This document shows, piece by piece, positions 44,450 to 56,291 of a stretch of 64,000 nt of DNA. Under the pieces are notes generated by a model that saw only the letters and a program-made list of their open reading frames with translations, did not search any database and was not told the DNA's origin. The stretch comes from Achatina immaculata (lineage: Eukaryota > Mollusca > Gastropoda > Stylommatophora > Achatinidae), in contig CM019693.1 in the NCBI GenBank assembly GCA_009760885.1, forward strand, positions 50,484,455 through 50,548,454. Reading direction: 5' to 3'. Position 1 is the first letter of the stretch. The number at the start of each line of letters is the position of its first letter. Position numbers and translations under genes: made by a program.

Positions 44450-46070
44450 TCTACTGATAGGCAGACCATATCAGACCACAGTGTAGGATTTACTGATAGG
44501 TAGACCATATCAGACCACAGTGTAGGATTTACTGATAGGCAGACCATATCAGACCACAGTGTAGGATTTACTGATAGGTAGACCATATCAGACCACAGTG
44601 TAGGATTTACTGATAGGTAGACCATATCAGACCACAGTGTAAGATTTACTGATAGGTAGACCATATCATACCACAGTGTAGAATTTACTGATAGGTAGAC
44701 CATATCAGACCACAGTGTAGGATTTACTGATAGGTAGACCATATCAGACCACAGTGTATGATTCTACTGATAAGTAGACCATATCAGACCACAATGTAGG
44801 TTCCTACTGATAGCTAAACCATATGTGACCACAGTGTAGGAGTGTACTGATAGCTAGATCATATCTGACCACAATGTAGGAGTGTACTGATAGCTAAACC
44901 ATATATGACCACAGTGTAGGAGTGTACTGATAGCTAAACCATATGTGACCACAATGTAGGAGTGTACTGATAGCTAAACCATATGTGACCACAGTGTAGG
45001 AGTGTCCTGATAACTAGATCATATGTAACCACATTGTAGGAGTGTACTGATAGCTAGATCATTTCTCACCACAGTGTAGGAGAGTACTGATAGCTAATCA
45101 TATGTGACCACATTGTAGTAGTGTACTGATAGCTAGATCATTTATCACCACAGTGTAGGAGTGTACTGATAGGTAGACCATATCAGACCACAGTGTAGGA
45201 TTTACTGATAGGCAGACCATATCAGACCACAGTGTATGAGTTTACTGATAGCTAAACCATATGTGACCACAGTGTAGGAGTGTACTGATAGCTAAACTAT
45301 ATGTGACCACATTGTAGGAGTGTACTGATAGCTAGACCATATGTGACCACATTGTAGGAGTGTACTGATAGCTAGACCATATGTGACCACATTGTAGGAG
45401 TGTACTGATAGCTAGACCATATGTGACCACATTGTAGGAGTGTACTGTAACTAGATCATTTCTCACCACAGTGTAGGAGTGTACTGATAGCTAGATCATT
45501 TCTCACCACAGTGTAGGAGAGTACTGATAGCTATATCATATATGACCACAATGTAGGGGTGTACTGATAGCTAGATCATATATAACCACAATGTAGGGGT
45601 GTACTGATAGCTAGATCATATATGACCACAGTGTAGGAGTGTACTGATAGCTAGATCATTTCTCACCACAGTGTAGGAGTGTACTGATAGCTAGATCATA
45701 TATGACCACAGTGTAGGAGTGTACTGATAGCTAGATCATTTCTCACCACAGTGTAGGAGTGTACTGATAGCTAGATCATATATGACCACAGTGTAGGAGT
45801 GTACTGATAGCTAGATCATATATGACCACAGTGTAGGAGTGTACTGATAGGTAGATCATATATGACCACAGTGTAGGAGTGTACTGATAGCTAGATCATT
45901 TCTCACCACAGTGTAGGAGTGTACTGATAGCTAGATCAGATGTGACCGCTGTATAGGAGTGTACTGGTAGCTAGACCATTTCTCACCACAGTGTAAGAGT
46001 GTACTGATAGCTAGAACATATCTGACTACTGTGTAGGAGTGTACAGACAGTTGAACCATATCTGAGCACA
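44450..46070. repeat. 39-40-bp minisatellite, two subfamilies
   Basis: About 40 units. A 39-bp subtype (tttactgataggtagaccat...) occupies 44450-44770, a 40-bp subtype (gtgtactgatagctagatca...) most of the rest. A short block of the first subtype reappears at about 45165-45240. Confidence 0.93.
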
Positions 46071-46357
46071 ATATAAAAATAAACTTGTGTTCTTGACAGA
46101 ACGGGCGGAACTTGCAGGTTTGTGTTTTCACTAGAACACGAGAGAGTACTAACGTTGCAGTGTAGGGGACGTAAGCCTGGAAAACTCTGAGCAAGATTTG
46201 CTCAGACACAGTTGTTCCCTCTTAACAGAAGTCCGCGGACCCATGCTATTTCGGAATCCAGGCCACTAACCCCCATATTATGGGAAAGTTTCTTATCTGT
46301 AAGGTAGCTATGCACTTTAAATGCAAAATAATTTATTTTCAGAAAATATGGTTAACC
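46071..46357. other. Unassigned sequence
   Basis: No gene recognised. Confidence 0.4.
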
Positions 46358-46598
46358 TTAATGGTTATTGGCGAAGTGGTTAGTGCACTGGTCTCTCATG
46401 GCGAAAGTCGGGGGTTCGAATCCAGTCACCCAGTTGTAGAAATGGGTACCCAACTTCTTCTGGAGTTGGGGAAGGAAAGGCGGCCAGGCGTGATACTGAC
46501 CATATCACCCTCTAGTGTGCTGACAGGTCAAGGAAAATATGGGCACTAACACCATATCCCTATGTGCCTCTAAGGAATGACCAGATTATCTTTACCTT
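46358..46598 (+). mobile_element. tRNA-derived SINE
   Basis: A tRNA-like head carries a perfect RNA polymerase III A box, tggcgaagtgg (46369-46379), and B box, ggttcgaatcc (46413-46423), 33 bp apart. A tRNA-unrelated middle domain (gaaatgggtaccc, gggaaggaaaggcggc) and a 3' end in a TTTACC-like repeat follow. No target-site duplication was identified. The tRNA species is uncertain. It is unlikely to be a tRNA gene, as the acceptor stem is missing. Confidence 0.83.
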
Positions 46599-46779
46599 TT
46601 AATTATTAAACGTTGTACTACACTTAAAAATACAGAACAAACTTGACGAATTTTCAGAATGACAATAATGTAGTTCAGAAAAAAAAACGATTAACATTGC
46701 TACATGTTTTGACAAATGAACAGAATCTTAAATGTGTGACAGCTAACAGACCTAAATATGGTGGGAGAAACCAGGCCTG

Positions 46780-46904
46780 TTCCCTCCTCGCGGGACTCGA
46801 CGGTTCTTAAACATTTCACAGGGAAAATAAAAAAAAGGACTTTGAGTTTTTTTTGTCATGGACCACACCGGCAGGGTCCGCGGACCACAAGTTGGAAATC
46901 ACTG
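46780..46904. mobile_element. Solo hAT transposon end
   Basis: The reverse complement begins CAGTGATTTCCAACTTGTGG followed by TCCGCGGACC, a common hAT terminus. No matching left end nearby, so this is a fragment. Confidence 0.6.
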
Positions 46905-47100
46905 CTCTAACAGATAGTGAATAATTTTCTAGACCAATCAGTAGCCGATAGGGCACGTGACCGCATTCTGGTTGTCTGGAACGCTATGGCGAGAGAATTA
47001 AACCGACTTCGTATCTAAGCGAGCTAAGGAAAATAAGCATTTTCTGTTGTAGTGTATTTTTCTGTCCTGGAAGACTGAGTGTTGTGGGTTGACTGTCGGG
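46905..47100 (+). promoter_or_regulatory. Possible promoter-like segment (CCAAT box, E-box)
   Basis: A CCAAT motif (gaccaatcag, ~46934) and CACGTG (~46954) lie 20 bp apart in a locally GC-richer stretch. No TATA box and no clear downstream gene, so this is a weak suggestion. Confidence 0.2.
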
Positions 47101-47102
47101 TA

Positions 47103-47192
47103 ATGGTACCTGTCCTTTTTAGGACAATGTTAATGCTACATGTCCTTTTAGGACAGTGTTAATGGTACCTGTCCTTTTAGGACAATGTTCAG
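47103..47192. repeat. 31-bp repeats with TGTCC/GGACA hairpin
   Basis: Three units each containing tgtccttttaggaca, an inverted repeat with a five-base loop. Confidence 0.85.
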
Positions 47193-47917
47193 TACAGGAT
47201 TGTTAGTGTTAGTGTTCTTGGATAAGGTTGTCTTTCTAGATGAAGTTTGTATACAGGTATGGTTATGGTTGGATTAGTGTGCTATGCTGTTAATTCCATA
47301 TGGCGATGTAATCACTCGCCGGAATTGTTATGTTTAATTGGTTATTTCATTTGTGTTATCAACTGAGTTTGCTTTTTCGATCATGACCATTCATATCATG
47401 CCATTGTTTTTCCTTTCATATTAAATTTGTGGTATAACTTGATCACTGCCTTGATTGCTGATTCTGAACAATGTTAATTGTGGCCAAGTCGCACTGTTAA
47501 TCGTGGTCCACATGTTGTTGATATACTAGCTTTGAATATTGTCTGATGTTGATATATTGCTGTTTGAGTCTGTGCAAGTTATGATCCTGTGTGTGTGTTT
47601 CTATTTACATTATGTATAGTCTATGTCAACGTTTTCTAAGTGCTGATGTCAGACGTCACAGGTCTAACAGATAATAGTACAGTAAACTGTGAGACTCATA
47701 CATAAATAGAAGAGAGATACTATTTTACTCATGAATGCGACATTACTGGCCACAAGCCGGGTCCTCTATCACAGAATGTTGGTCTTGTATTTTCTTGTTG
47801 TGAGTTGCTCTGTTATGGGCGCGGATGTGTCACTGTCGGCTTCCATGGCCATAAATCCTTGATAATCTATGACAGATCTCATTATGTTGTGACATTTTAT
47901 TTCTCTGTCTGTCTCTT
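47193..47917. other. Unassigned intergenic sequence
   Basis: Nothing supported on either strand. Confidence 0.45.
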
Positions 47918-48112
47918 TCTGATGCTCTCATCCAGGTAGATTTCTTCTGTCTCTTTCTGATGCTCTCATCCAGGTGGATTTCTTCTGTCTCTTTCTGATG
48001 CTATCATCTAGGCTGATTTCTTCTGTCTCTTTCTGATGCTCTCATCCAGGTGGATTTCTTCTGTCTCTTTCTGATGCTCTCATCCAGGTGGATTTCTTCT
48101 GTCTCTCGCTGT
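47918..48112. repeat. 38-bp minisatellite
   Basis: Five units of ctgtctctttctgatgctct plus CATCCAGGTGGATTTCTT. Confidence 0.93.
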
Positions 48113-48262
48113 AATTATCTTGGTACTCTCTATATACCCAGGATAATGACTGTAATTATCTCGGTACTCTCTATATAACCAGGATAATGACTAATTATCT
48201 CGGTACTCTCTATATAACCAGGATAATAACTGTAATTATCTCGGTACTCTCTATATACCCTG
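48113..48262. repeat. ~41-bp minisatellite
   Basis: Four units of tgtaattatctcggtactct plus CTATATAACCAGGATAATGAC. Confidence 0.92.
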
Positions 48263-48324
48263 ATTGTCTTTGTCATTTGCACAAACGAAGTCCATTTAAT
48301 GTAGATATAGCTTAGTTTACATTG

Positions 48325-48475
48325 TGTAGACAAACAACTATCTTAGTCTCTACATTGTCTACACAAACAACTATCCTAGTTTACATCGTCTACACAAACA
48401 ACTATTCTAGTCTCTACATTGTCTACACAAACAACTATCCTAGTCTACATCGTCTACACAAACAATTATCCTTTA
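48325..48475. repeat. ~31-bp minisatellite
   Basis: Five units of ctacacaaacaactatccta plus GTCTACATCGT. Confidence 0.9.
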
Positions 48476-48755
48476 AATCTTATAAAGCTTTAGTGATAGA
48501 AAATGTTCAATTTAATTTCGTCTCTTGGATTCAGCCTCTCTCAGGTACAAGAATTTTGAAATGCAAACATGCGCACGTGGTCTCCTGCAAAAGCCTAGTG
48601 CATGCTTGACAACAATGACAGCAGATACATGAATATATTTTACTTAAAAGTACTTGCCAGTTTGTGGTTTCACACAGAAATCTAGAACAACCAGATTTTG
48701 TCACGTGTCATGAATGTGCTACCCCGGGTAATTAGGCCACAGAATGTCTATGCCA

Positions 48756-48759
48756 TGGC

Positions 48760-48791
<32 letters not shown>

Positions 48792-48799
48792 GGCTCTCG

Positions 48800-48839
<40 letters not shown>

Positions 48840-48842
48840 GGC
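48756..48842. repeat. (TC)n microsatellite
   Basis: CT runs with GCTC interruptions. Confidence 0.95.
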
Positions 48843-49119
48843 TGTCAGGATTTTCGACCAGGCAGGCATTGATGGCTTCCCAGTCAACCACCTTTGTTTT
48901 TTTCCTGGGAGTGTGCAAGGTAACGAAATTCATTAGTGATCTCGTAGCTAGAAGGTTACTCGTTCTACCGGAGTCTGTGGTTCAATCCCCAGGTAATTCT
49001 CTTGTCATTTTTTCCATATCTCTTGTCAAAAGTGCTTTGTCTATGATTTTTTTCTATTTAAGTTTAACCATATTCTATTTCTTTGCTAGATGAAGTTACT
49101 GTTGGAGAGTATTCTACAA
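48843..49119. other. Unassigned sequence
   Basis: A B-box-like gttcaatcccc (~48981) and TAGCTAGAAGGTTACTCG precede it, hinting at a decayed tRNA-related SINE, but no clear A box was found. Confidence 0.3.
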
Positions 49120-49180
49120 TTGTCGTTGTTATTGTTATTGTTGTTGTTGTTGCTGTTGTTGTTGTTGTTGTTATTGTACA
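49120..49180. repeat. (TTG)n microsatellite
   Basis: TTG/TTA runs. Confidence 0.95.
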
Positions 49181-49349
49181 TCCAAATCTGTGACTGTGTG
49201 TCTATGTGCTTAACAATCTAATGAGTAATGAAATGACAGAACTCTATATCCAACTCTCGAATATTTTCAGACTAAATCTTAATAGAAGTGACACTCATAA
49301 ATTAATACTAGACACAAGTAAAAGAGGGAAAACGGGCATAAAGACTATA

Positions 49350-49485
49350 CTTGTATACGTAACCTGTATGAAAGACTATACTTGTCTATATACCTTGTAT
49401 GAGAGACTAAGCTTGTCTACGTAATATAGCGAGTGAGTGTATTTGTATACTTACCATATATGAAAGGCTATACTTGTATACTTAC
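49350..49485. repeat. ~32-bp degenerate repeat
   Basis: About four units of tatgaaagactatacttgtc plus TATATACCT; it abuts the 5' splice site of the exon at 49486. Confidence 0.75.
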
Positions 49486-49665
49486 TCAGTATCACAGGTT
49501 GAATCCCTGGAAGCCGTAACACACTGGAGAGCTTGCTACATGTTTCGTTGCACTTCAAACAATCAAAAGCTCTGCACGTGCTAAACGTAGAAGTTAGTAG
49601 AAACAGCAGCAGAACTGTACAAGACAACACATGTGTTCCTGTTACTCTTTCAAAATTAATGTCCA
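49486..49665 (-). CDS. Possible signal-peptide exon of a Cys-containing secreted protein
   Basis: The minus strand is bounded by an acceptor (polypyrimidine run then cccttag, at 49666) and a consensus donor (A|GTAAGT at 49485-49486). The 180-nt exon is symmetric, phase 1-1. It encodes a hydrophobic core (VLSCTVLLLFLLTSTF) followed by a plausible cleavage region (STCRA) and a short Cys motif 'DCLKCNETC'. If the preceding exon ends in A, the split codon would be ATG, placing the signal peptide at the N-terminus; this is not shown. Its phase-1 donor matches the phase-1 acceptors of the Cys-rich terminal exons downstream on the same strand, so it may be their 5' exon. It could equally be an unrelated gene. 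Confidence 0.5.
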
Positions 49666-49779
49666 CTAAGGGAAAAAAAAACTTCACAGATTAAAAAGTA
49701 ACGTTTAAATGTTTACCATTCAATTTTTTGTGAATAAAAAATGTTCTACCCAAATCTCGTGTTTATTATACAAACCATA

Positions 49780-50300
49780 CAAAATAAAATACACTAAAAC
49801 AAACATACAAAACATAATAAACTACATCAAACATACAGAACATAATAAACTACACCAAACATATAAAACATACTAAACTACAACAAGCATATAAAACATA
49901 ATAAGCTACACCAAACATATAAAACATACTAAACTACAACAAGCATATAAAACATAATAAACTACACCAAACATATAAAACATACTAAACTACAACAAGC
50001 ATATAAAACATAATAAACTACACCAAACATATAAAAAACTACAACAAACAAACGAAACATAATGAACTACAACAAACATACAGAACATAATAAACTACAC
50101 CAAACATATAAAACATAATAAACTACAACGAACATACGAAACATAATAAACTACACCAACATATAAAACATAATGAACTACAGCAATTATACAGAACATA
50201 ATAGACTACATCAAACATATAAAACATAATGAACTACAATATGCATATAAAACATACAAAACATAATGAATTACAGCAAATATACAAAACATAACGATCT
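49780..50300. repeat. ~28-bp AT-rich minisatellite
   Basis: About 18 units of actacaccaaacatataaaa plus CATAATAA, with length variants. Confidence 0.92.
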
Positions 50301-50457
50301 ACAATAAATATACGAAATGAGTATTAGATTTACCTGACAAAGACAACAAGTTAGGATCAATGATTTTCTCCGCACTGGTTATTTTGTTTTGTTGCAGTAA
50401 AGTTTAAATTTTAAAAAATAACTGAAAGAAGTAGTCAGCAAGTCTTTTTTAACTGAT

Positions 50458-50685
50458 CCATCTGTGTAAATAATAAAATATGTGTAAACAATAGCATTTG
50501 TGTAAATAGCATCTGTGTAAATAATAAAATATGTGTAAACAATAGCATTTGTGTAAATAACATCTGTGTAAATAATAAAATATGTGTAAACAATAGCATT
50601 TGTGTAAATAACATCTGTGTAAACAATAAAATATGTGTAAACAATAGCATTTGTGTAAATAACATCTGTGTAAATAATATCTGCC
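50458..50685. repeat. 51-bp compound minisatellite
   Basis: About four higher-order units, each made of tgtgtaaataataaaata, tgtgtaaacaatagca and tgtgtaaataacatc subunits. Confidence 0.9.
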
Positions 50686-50894
50686 TCATTGGAGTTTTAC
50701 TGACAATGTAAGAGAAGGTGCCTCTGAACGCTGGAGGCACAGATTCCTGGCCGGGGCTCACAGACCTGCTTGATGACATCTTCTGCATGACCCATCCATG
50801 ATTTGCCCCTCTTTAGTCTGTCAACCATTTCTTTTAGGAGCTCCTCATGCAAACTTTACAAACGTCTAAAGTCATTTACCAGCTAGAGTCCAAA

Positions 50895-51300
50895 CTTTTC
50901 TCCACAAATCCCACGTACCTACTACTTCATGCCCAAAGTTTACAAACACTTAGCGCATCTACTACTTCATGCCCAAACTTTACAAACACTTAGCATCATC
51001 TACTACTTCATGCCCAAACTTTACAAACACTTAGCGCCATCTACTACTTCATGCCCAAACTTTACAAACACTTAGCATCATCTACTACTTCATGCCCAAA
51101 CTTTACAAACACTTAGCGTCATCTACTACTTCATGCCCAAACTTTACAAACACTTAGCATCATCTACTACTTCATGCCCAAACTTTACAAACACTTAGCA
51201 TCATCTACTACTTCATGCCCAAACTTTACAAACACTTAGCGTCATCTACTCCTCCATGTTCAAACTTTACAGATACTTAGCGTTATCTACTACTTCGTTC
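50895..51300. repeat. 40-41-bp minisatellite
   Basis: About ten units of catctactacttcatgccca plus AACTTTACAAACACTTAGCAT. Confidence 0.93.
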
Positions 51301-51409
51301 CCGAAGTTGTATCAGGATAATGTTCATTATATAATGTTGATTAGAAACCTGAATAGTGATGTTTTTATGAAGATTTTTGGTACATTGATAGAACACTACT
51401 GTTTATAGT

Positions 51410-51790
51410 TTGTTGGCTATGTTGATGGCAAGTTGAGCGATGTGATGTTTGTGTTGGCTATGTTGATGGCAAGTTGAGCGCTATGATGTTTGTGTTGGCT
51501 ATGTTGATGGCAAGTTGAGCGCTATGATGTTTGTGTTGGCTATGTTGATGGCAAGTTGAGCGCTGTGATGTTTGTGTTGGCTATGTTGATGGCAAGTTGA
51601 GGCTGTGATGTTTGTGTTGGCTATGTTGATGGCAAGTTGAGCACTGTGATGTTTTTGTTGGCTATGTTGATGGCAAGTTGAGCGCTGTGATGTTTGTGTT
51701 AGCTATGTTGATGGCACGTTGAGGCTGTGATGTTTGTGTTGGCTATGTTGATGGCAAGTTGAGTGCTGTGATGTCTGTTGTGCAGATAGA
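51410..51790. repeat. 41-bp minisatellite
   Basis: About nine units of ttggctatgttgatggcaag plus TTGAGCGCTRTGATGTTTGTG. Confidence 0.93.
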
Positions 51791-51888
51791 AATGTTAAGA
51801 CCCCTGTGTTTGATGTAAGTGTACTGGTGCTGTACTTTGTCGTGATTTTACTGACGTTGATGTTGATGAAGAAATAAAGAAAACGACG

Positions 51889-51952
51889 ATGTTATTAAGT
51901 TTGATTGCAGTCTTCAAGGTTCTGGCGTTGGCAGCGATATTTACAGCACCAG
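51889..51952 (+). CDS. First coding exon encoding a signal peptide
   Basis: ATG at 51889 in the context gaaaacgacgATG opens 21 codons with a hydrophobic core and small residues at the end (SLIAVFKVLALAAIFTAP), then a 5' splice site G|GTAAGAG at 51953 in phase 1. A phase-1 intron directly after a signal peptide is the common arrangement in secreted animal proteins. The next exon was not found within the window, which holds repeats and a Tc1 remnant downstream. The gene is unknown. An in-frame chance occurrence is possible, but signal peptide plus donor together are suggestive. Confidence 0.45.
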
Positions 51953-52083
51953 GTAAGAGTTCTGACAGTGGTGAAGTGAGTGATACTGACTACTGTAGCA
52001 GCTTTTATGACACTTGATGACAATTATATTAAGGTATAGAGCAACAAAACTACAATACGAAGCAACAAAGATAATATCATAGT

Positions 52084-52210
52084 TACCACAACAAACAGAG
52101 CTTGCACAGCGAGAAACAAGTAGAACACTAGAACTTACATTTCATGGTCGCTGTATGTTCTCTATCTCGTGTATCAAATAGCAACCAAGAGAGGTAACTG
52201 CGTCAAGCAA
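52084..52210. repeat. Dispersed repeat D, copy B (unexpanded)
   Basis: Same order of blocks as copies A and C (gagaaacaagtagaacacta, ctctatctcgtgtatcaaat, gtaactgcgtcaagcaa) without tandem expansion. Similarity to copy C continues weakly to about 52280 (catctgtcacattaatgg). Confidence 0.8.
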
Positions 52211-52479
52211 GGGAGACTAATTTTTATAGGCAAAATATGCGGAAAATGTTATCTGAGCAACCATCTGTCACATTAATGGCAAAATAAATGTTAACACATA
52301 ACAAGGGTATCATATCTCGTATATCTGTAATAAATTGTGGTTAGAACAAAAGTAAAATGAGATTTTAAAAAATAATAATAATTACTGTGCTTCGTGTTTT
52401 AAATGTTTCTTCACTTTGAGTGGGTCATCTAATTATTGGAAACAGGTGTCTGTTCTATCAACACTTGATTCTATAATTA

Positions 52480-52925
52480 CACTTCCCTACAGCAACATAT
52501 GCCACAACGAATGTTTAATTACTTACATTTGCCTACAGCAACATATGCCACAACGAATGTTTAATTACTTACATTTGCCTACAGCAACATATGCCACAAC
52601 GAATGTCTGATTACTTACATTTGCCTACAGCAACATATGCCACAACGAATGTCTGATTACTTACATTTGCCTACAGCAACATATACCACAACGAATGTCT
52701 GATTACTTACATTTGCCTACAGCAACATATGCCACAACGAATGTCTGATTACTTACATTTGCCTACAGCAACATATACCACAACGAATGTCTGATTACTT
52801 ACATTTGCCTACAGCAACATATGCCACAACGAATGTCTGATTACTTACATTTGCCTACAGCAACATATGACACAACGAATGTCTGATTACTTACATATTT
52901 GCCTACAGCAACATATGCCACAACG
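52480..52925. repeat. 46-bp minisatellite
   Basis: About ten units of ttacatttgcctacagcaac plus ATATGCCACAACGAATGTCTGATTAC. Confidence 0.93.
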
Positions 52926-53021
52926 AATGTTTGACAAAGATAGTGAATATGCCATTGCAAAATTCGGTTGTTAGACACAGTTCACCATTTATCATTGAAA
53001 ATGCAAAATCTACAATTTCTA

Positions 53022-53022
53022 T

Positions 53023-53083
<61 letters not shown>
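53022..53083. repeat. (TC)n microsatellite
   Basis: Uninterrupted CT run of about 60 bp. Confidence 0.97.
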
Positions 53084-53085
<2 letters not shown>

Positions 53086-54288
53086 ATGTGTGGGTGTGTG
53101 TAGCATGACTATGTAAGTAATGTTTATATTATTATTATTATGATTATTAATGATACGATTAGGAATATAATTATTAATATATTGTAGGCAAAATAGTAAC
53201 ATCAAATAGAAACAGAAGAGTTGATACTTAGAAATGGAAATTGCTAATCAAAGGTAAACAGAGGAGACAAAAGACAGACTCAGTGTCGCCGAGAGATAGG
53301 AAATACTAAGAAAAGACGCTCGGAAGTAAATTAGTCCAGTACTAGCAATGTGACGTCACGGAAAGACGCAACTAGCCGATGTGGACATTTTAGATATTGA
53401 CACTTGATGGATGTAGGAAGGCGAAGGGTCTTGTTGTTAGCGACGGAATAGAGAAAGGACTAATCCCTGAAGCACACACCGTGAAAGAAATAGTGGACTT
53501 AATTAAAAATAACAATTAGGTAGACGGAATAGAACCGACTAACACGTAGGGCACGGTTGCTAATTTTAGGACGCACATTTGCGCTCGGTTTTGGAAACAA
53601 AGGAGTAGACCGACAAGGTCCGATAACCAATTAAATATTTAGAGGCGCAGCCTATTGGACTATTGACTTACGACATGTATGTCAGGGAGGTAGTTTTAGA
53701 GGAATAGCAAGAGAAGGAAGACGGTAGAACACCAAGGGGGACACGAGAGGAGAACACAGCCAGTCTAATAGAAGAACAGGAAAGAGAACGAGAAGTAGTG
53801 TTAGACTGAAGATTTTTATCACGTTATTTTGAAGTTTTGTCACCTTGAAACTCAGAGCACAGTGATTTAGTTGAGCAATTGATTGACCAAGTGTTGCAGA
53901 TCTGATATAGTACTTAGCTGGAATGTTGCACTTAGAATATGATAGAGTTTGATACTGTGATACTGGCTACTGTAGCAGCTTTCATTTATTTGTTTTTCAT
54001 TTATTTGTTTTTCATTTATTTATTATGTGCTACAACGATGAATATCTAACGAAATTTATGTAATATTACATCTTATTCCAAGAGATGTTGTCGACGATAC
54101 ATCTTGATCTTATCTGTCAAAATAAACGAATTCAATGAACTTTTCATGAGACTTGATCTAGCGAATGTTGTAATGTTTGTGAAACCTCGATGTGTGATGT
54201 GATGATTAAAGAACTTCTTCAGTAATATGATAGTAAAGAACACTAATCCTATCAGTCATATATAATACACAAATAAAAGTATTATATT
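53084..54288. other. Unassigned intergenic sequence
   Basis: A purine-rich, stop-broken stretch at 53220-53800 looks like decayed coding DNA, but I cannot assign a family. Confidence 0.4.
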
Positions 54289-54368
54289 TCTCTCTCTCTA
54301 TCTCTATCTCTTTAATCTCTCTCTTTCTCTCTCTCCCTCTCTCGTTCTCTCTTTCTCTCTCTTTCTCC

Positions 54369-54405
<37 letters not shown>
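54289..54405. repeat. (TC)n microsatellite
   Basis: CT-rich run with minor interruptions. Confidence 0.95.
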
Positions 54406-54408
<3 letters not shown>

Positions 54409-55342
54409 TACCTAACAATCTATCCAACTATAGACCATTGTCCTTTATATCTTTATCACAAGCCCTTGAAAAACACCACCTTTAGAAAACATAGCTGGAC
54501 ACATACTAGCCTCCTCCAGTAAAAACGCACCACTATCGAGCTGTTGTTAAGAGGGAAATGTTTATGTATGTGAGCCATTTTCAAACTCAGATACCATGGG
54601 AGTGTGGCAGGTAATGTCATGGCGACATGTTCCGGTGATGTCGAGTTTACTTTAAATTTAGCATGTAGCACTTGCAACTCGCATTTTTCTTTATACTTGT
54701 ATGTGGCCTTATTAAAAGTGCTGTGACTTTCAAGTCTGGCACGCCCACTAGGTAGTTTTAAGCAAGCAAAAGGTTTGTTTTCATGGAAAGGAAGTCTGCT
54801 AATGTTTATGCCATGCCCAGATTGTTGTCACAAAAGCGATGGCAAGCTGTTGGTATGCTCAGCAGTGGAATGTCGACCAGAGGTGTTGCCAGACATTTTC
54901 ATTCTGACCATTCACTATAGCGAGACTGAACCAGCGATTTCAGGCAACAGGTACCACGATTAAGGGTACCAGGCCTGGTCAACCCCGTATAACAACGCAA
55001 GTTCGAGGTCGTCAAATGCTATTGCTACGACAGCGCACCCGTTGCCAAGCAGCAACTCTGACAGCAACAGATGCACTTCCTACTCGATGACTTAACGCAA
55101 ACACTGTACGAGGGAGACTCCAGGCCGCTGGCTTGCAAAACAGGCATCCCAACGTTGGCCTCATCCTTACTAGACGTCACCAGACCAGCAGAATGGCTTC
55201 GGTCTGACAAAATTTACGTCGTCCAATGGCAGAATGGAGATCGACGATGTTCACAGCTGAAAGTCGTTTCAGTGTCTTCGTGGCTGATAGAAGACGTCGC
55301 CGTCATCCCGGAGAAAGATCTGCTGATGTGTGTGTGGTCCAG

Positions 55343-56207
55343 CATGGCAGGTATGGAGGAGGAAGTGTATAATCCATCATGGCAGGTATGGAGGAGGAAG
55401 TGTATAGTCCATCATGGAAGGTATGGAGGAGGAAGTGTATAATCCATCATGGCAGGTATGGAGGAGGAAGTGTATAGTCCATCATGGCAGGTATAGAGGA
55501 GGAAGTGTATAGTCCATCATGGTAGGTATGGAGGAGGAAGTGTATAGTCCATCATGGCAGGTATGGAGGAGGAAGTGTATAATCCATCATGGCAGGTATG
55601 GAGGAGGAAGTGTATAGTCCATCATGGCAGGTATGCAGGAGGAAGTGTATAGTCCATCATGGCAGGTATGGAGGAGGAAGTGTATAGTCCATCATGGCAG
55701 GTATGGAGGAGGAAGTGTATAGTCCATCATGGCAGGTATGGAGGAGGAAGTGTATAGTCCATCATGGCAGGTATGGAGGAGGAAGTGTATAATCCATCAT
55801 GGCAGGTATGGAGGAGGAAGTGTATAGTCCATCATGGCAGGTATGGAGGAGGAAGTGTATAGTCCATCATGGCAGGTATGGAGGAGGAAGTGTATAGTCC
55901 ATCATGGCAGGTATGGAGGAGGAAGTGTATAGTCCATCATGGCAGGTATGGAGGAGGAAGTGTATAGTCCATCATGGCAGGTATGGAGGAGGAAGTGTAT
56001 AGTCCATCATGGCAGGTATGGAGGAGGAAGTGTATAATCCATCATGGCAGGTATGGAGGAGGAAGTGTATAGTCCATCATGGCAGGTATGCAGGAGGAAG
56101 TGTATAGTCCATCATGGCAGGTATGGAGGAGGAAGTGTATAGTCCATCATGGCAGGTATGGAGGAGGAAGTGTATAGTCCATCATGGCAGGTATGGAGGA
56201 GGAAGTG
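55343..56207. repeat. 35-bp minisatellite derived from Tc1 transposase
   Basis: About 24 units of atggcaggtatggaggagga plus AGTGTATAGTCCATC. The unit contains the codons for 'HGRYGGGSV'; the last unit passes directly into 'HVWGTFTRDH', so the array grew by duplication of that spot. Confidence 0.93.
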
Positions 56208-56291
56208 TACATGTGTGGGGTACATTCACCCGTGATCACCGTACTTCACTCCATACTTTCAGAGATAGTGGTTCCGCTGACTCCACGTCAA

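Noticed and set aside
53220..53800. Decayed retroelement coding region similar to 20540-20690
   Set aside because: Shared purine-rich phrases only; I could not align an extended reading frame.
54430..54812. Left terminal inverted repeat of the Tc1 element
   Set aside because: No segment here pairs convincingly with 59430-59600; the ends are lost or too diverged.
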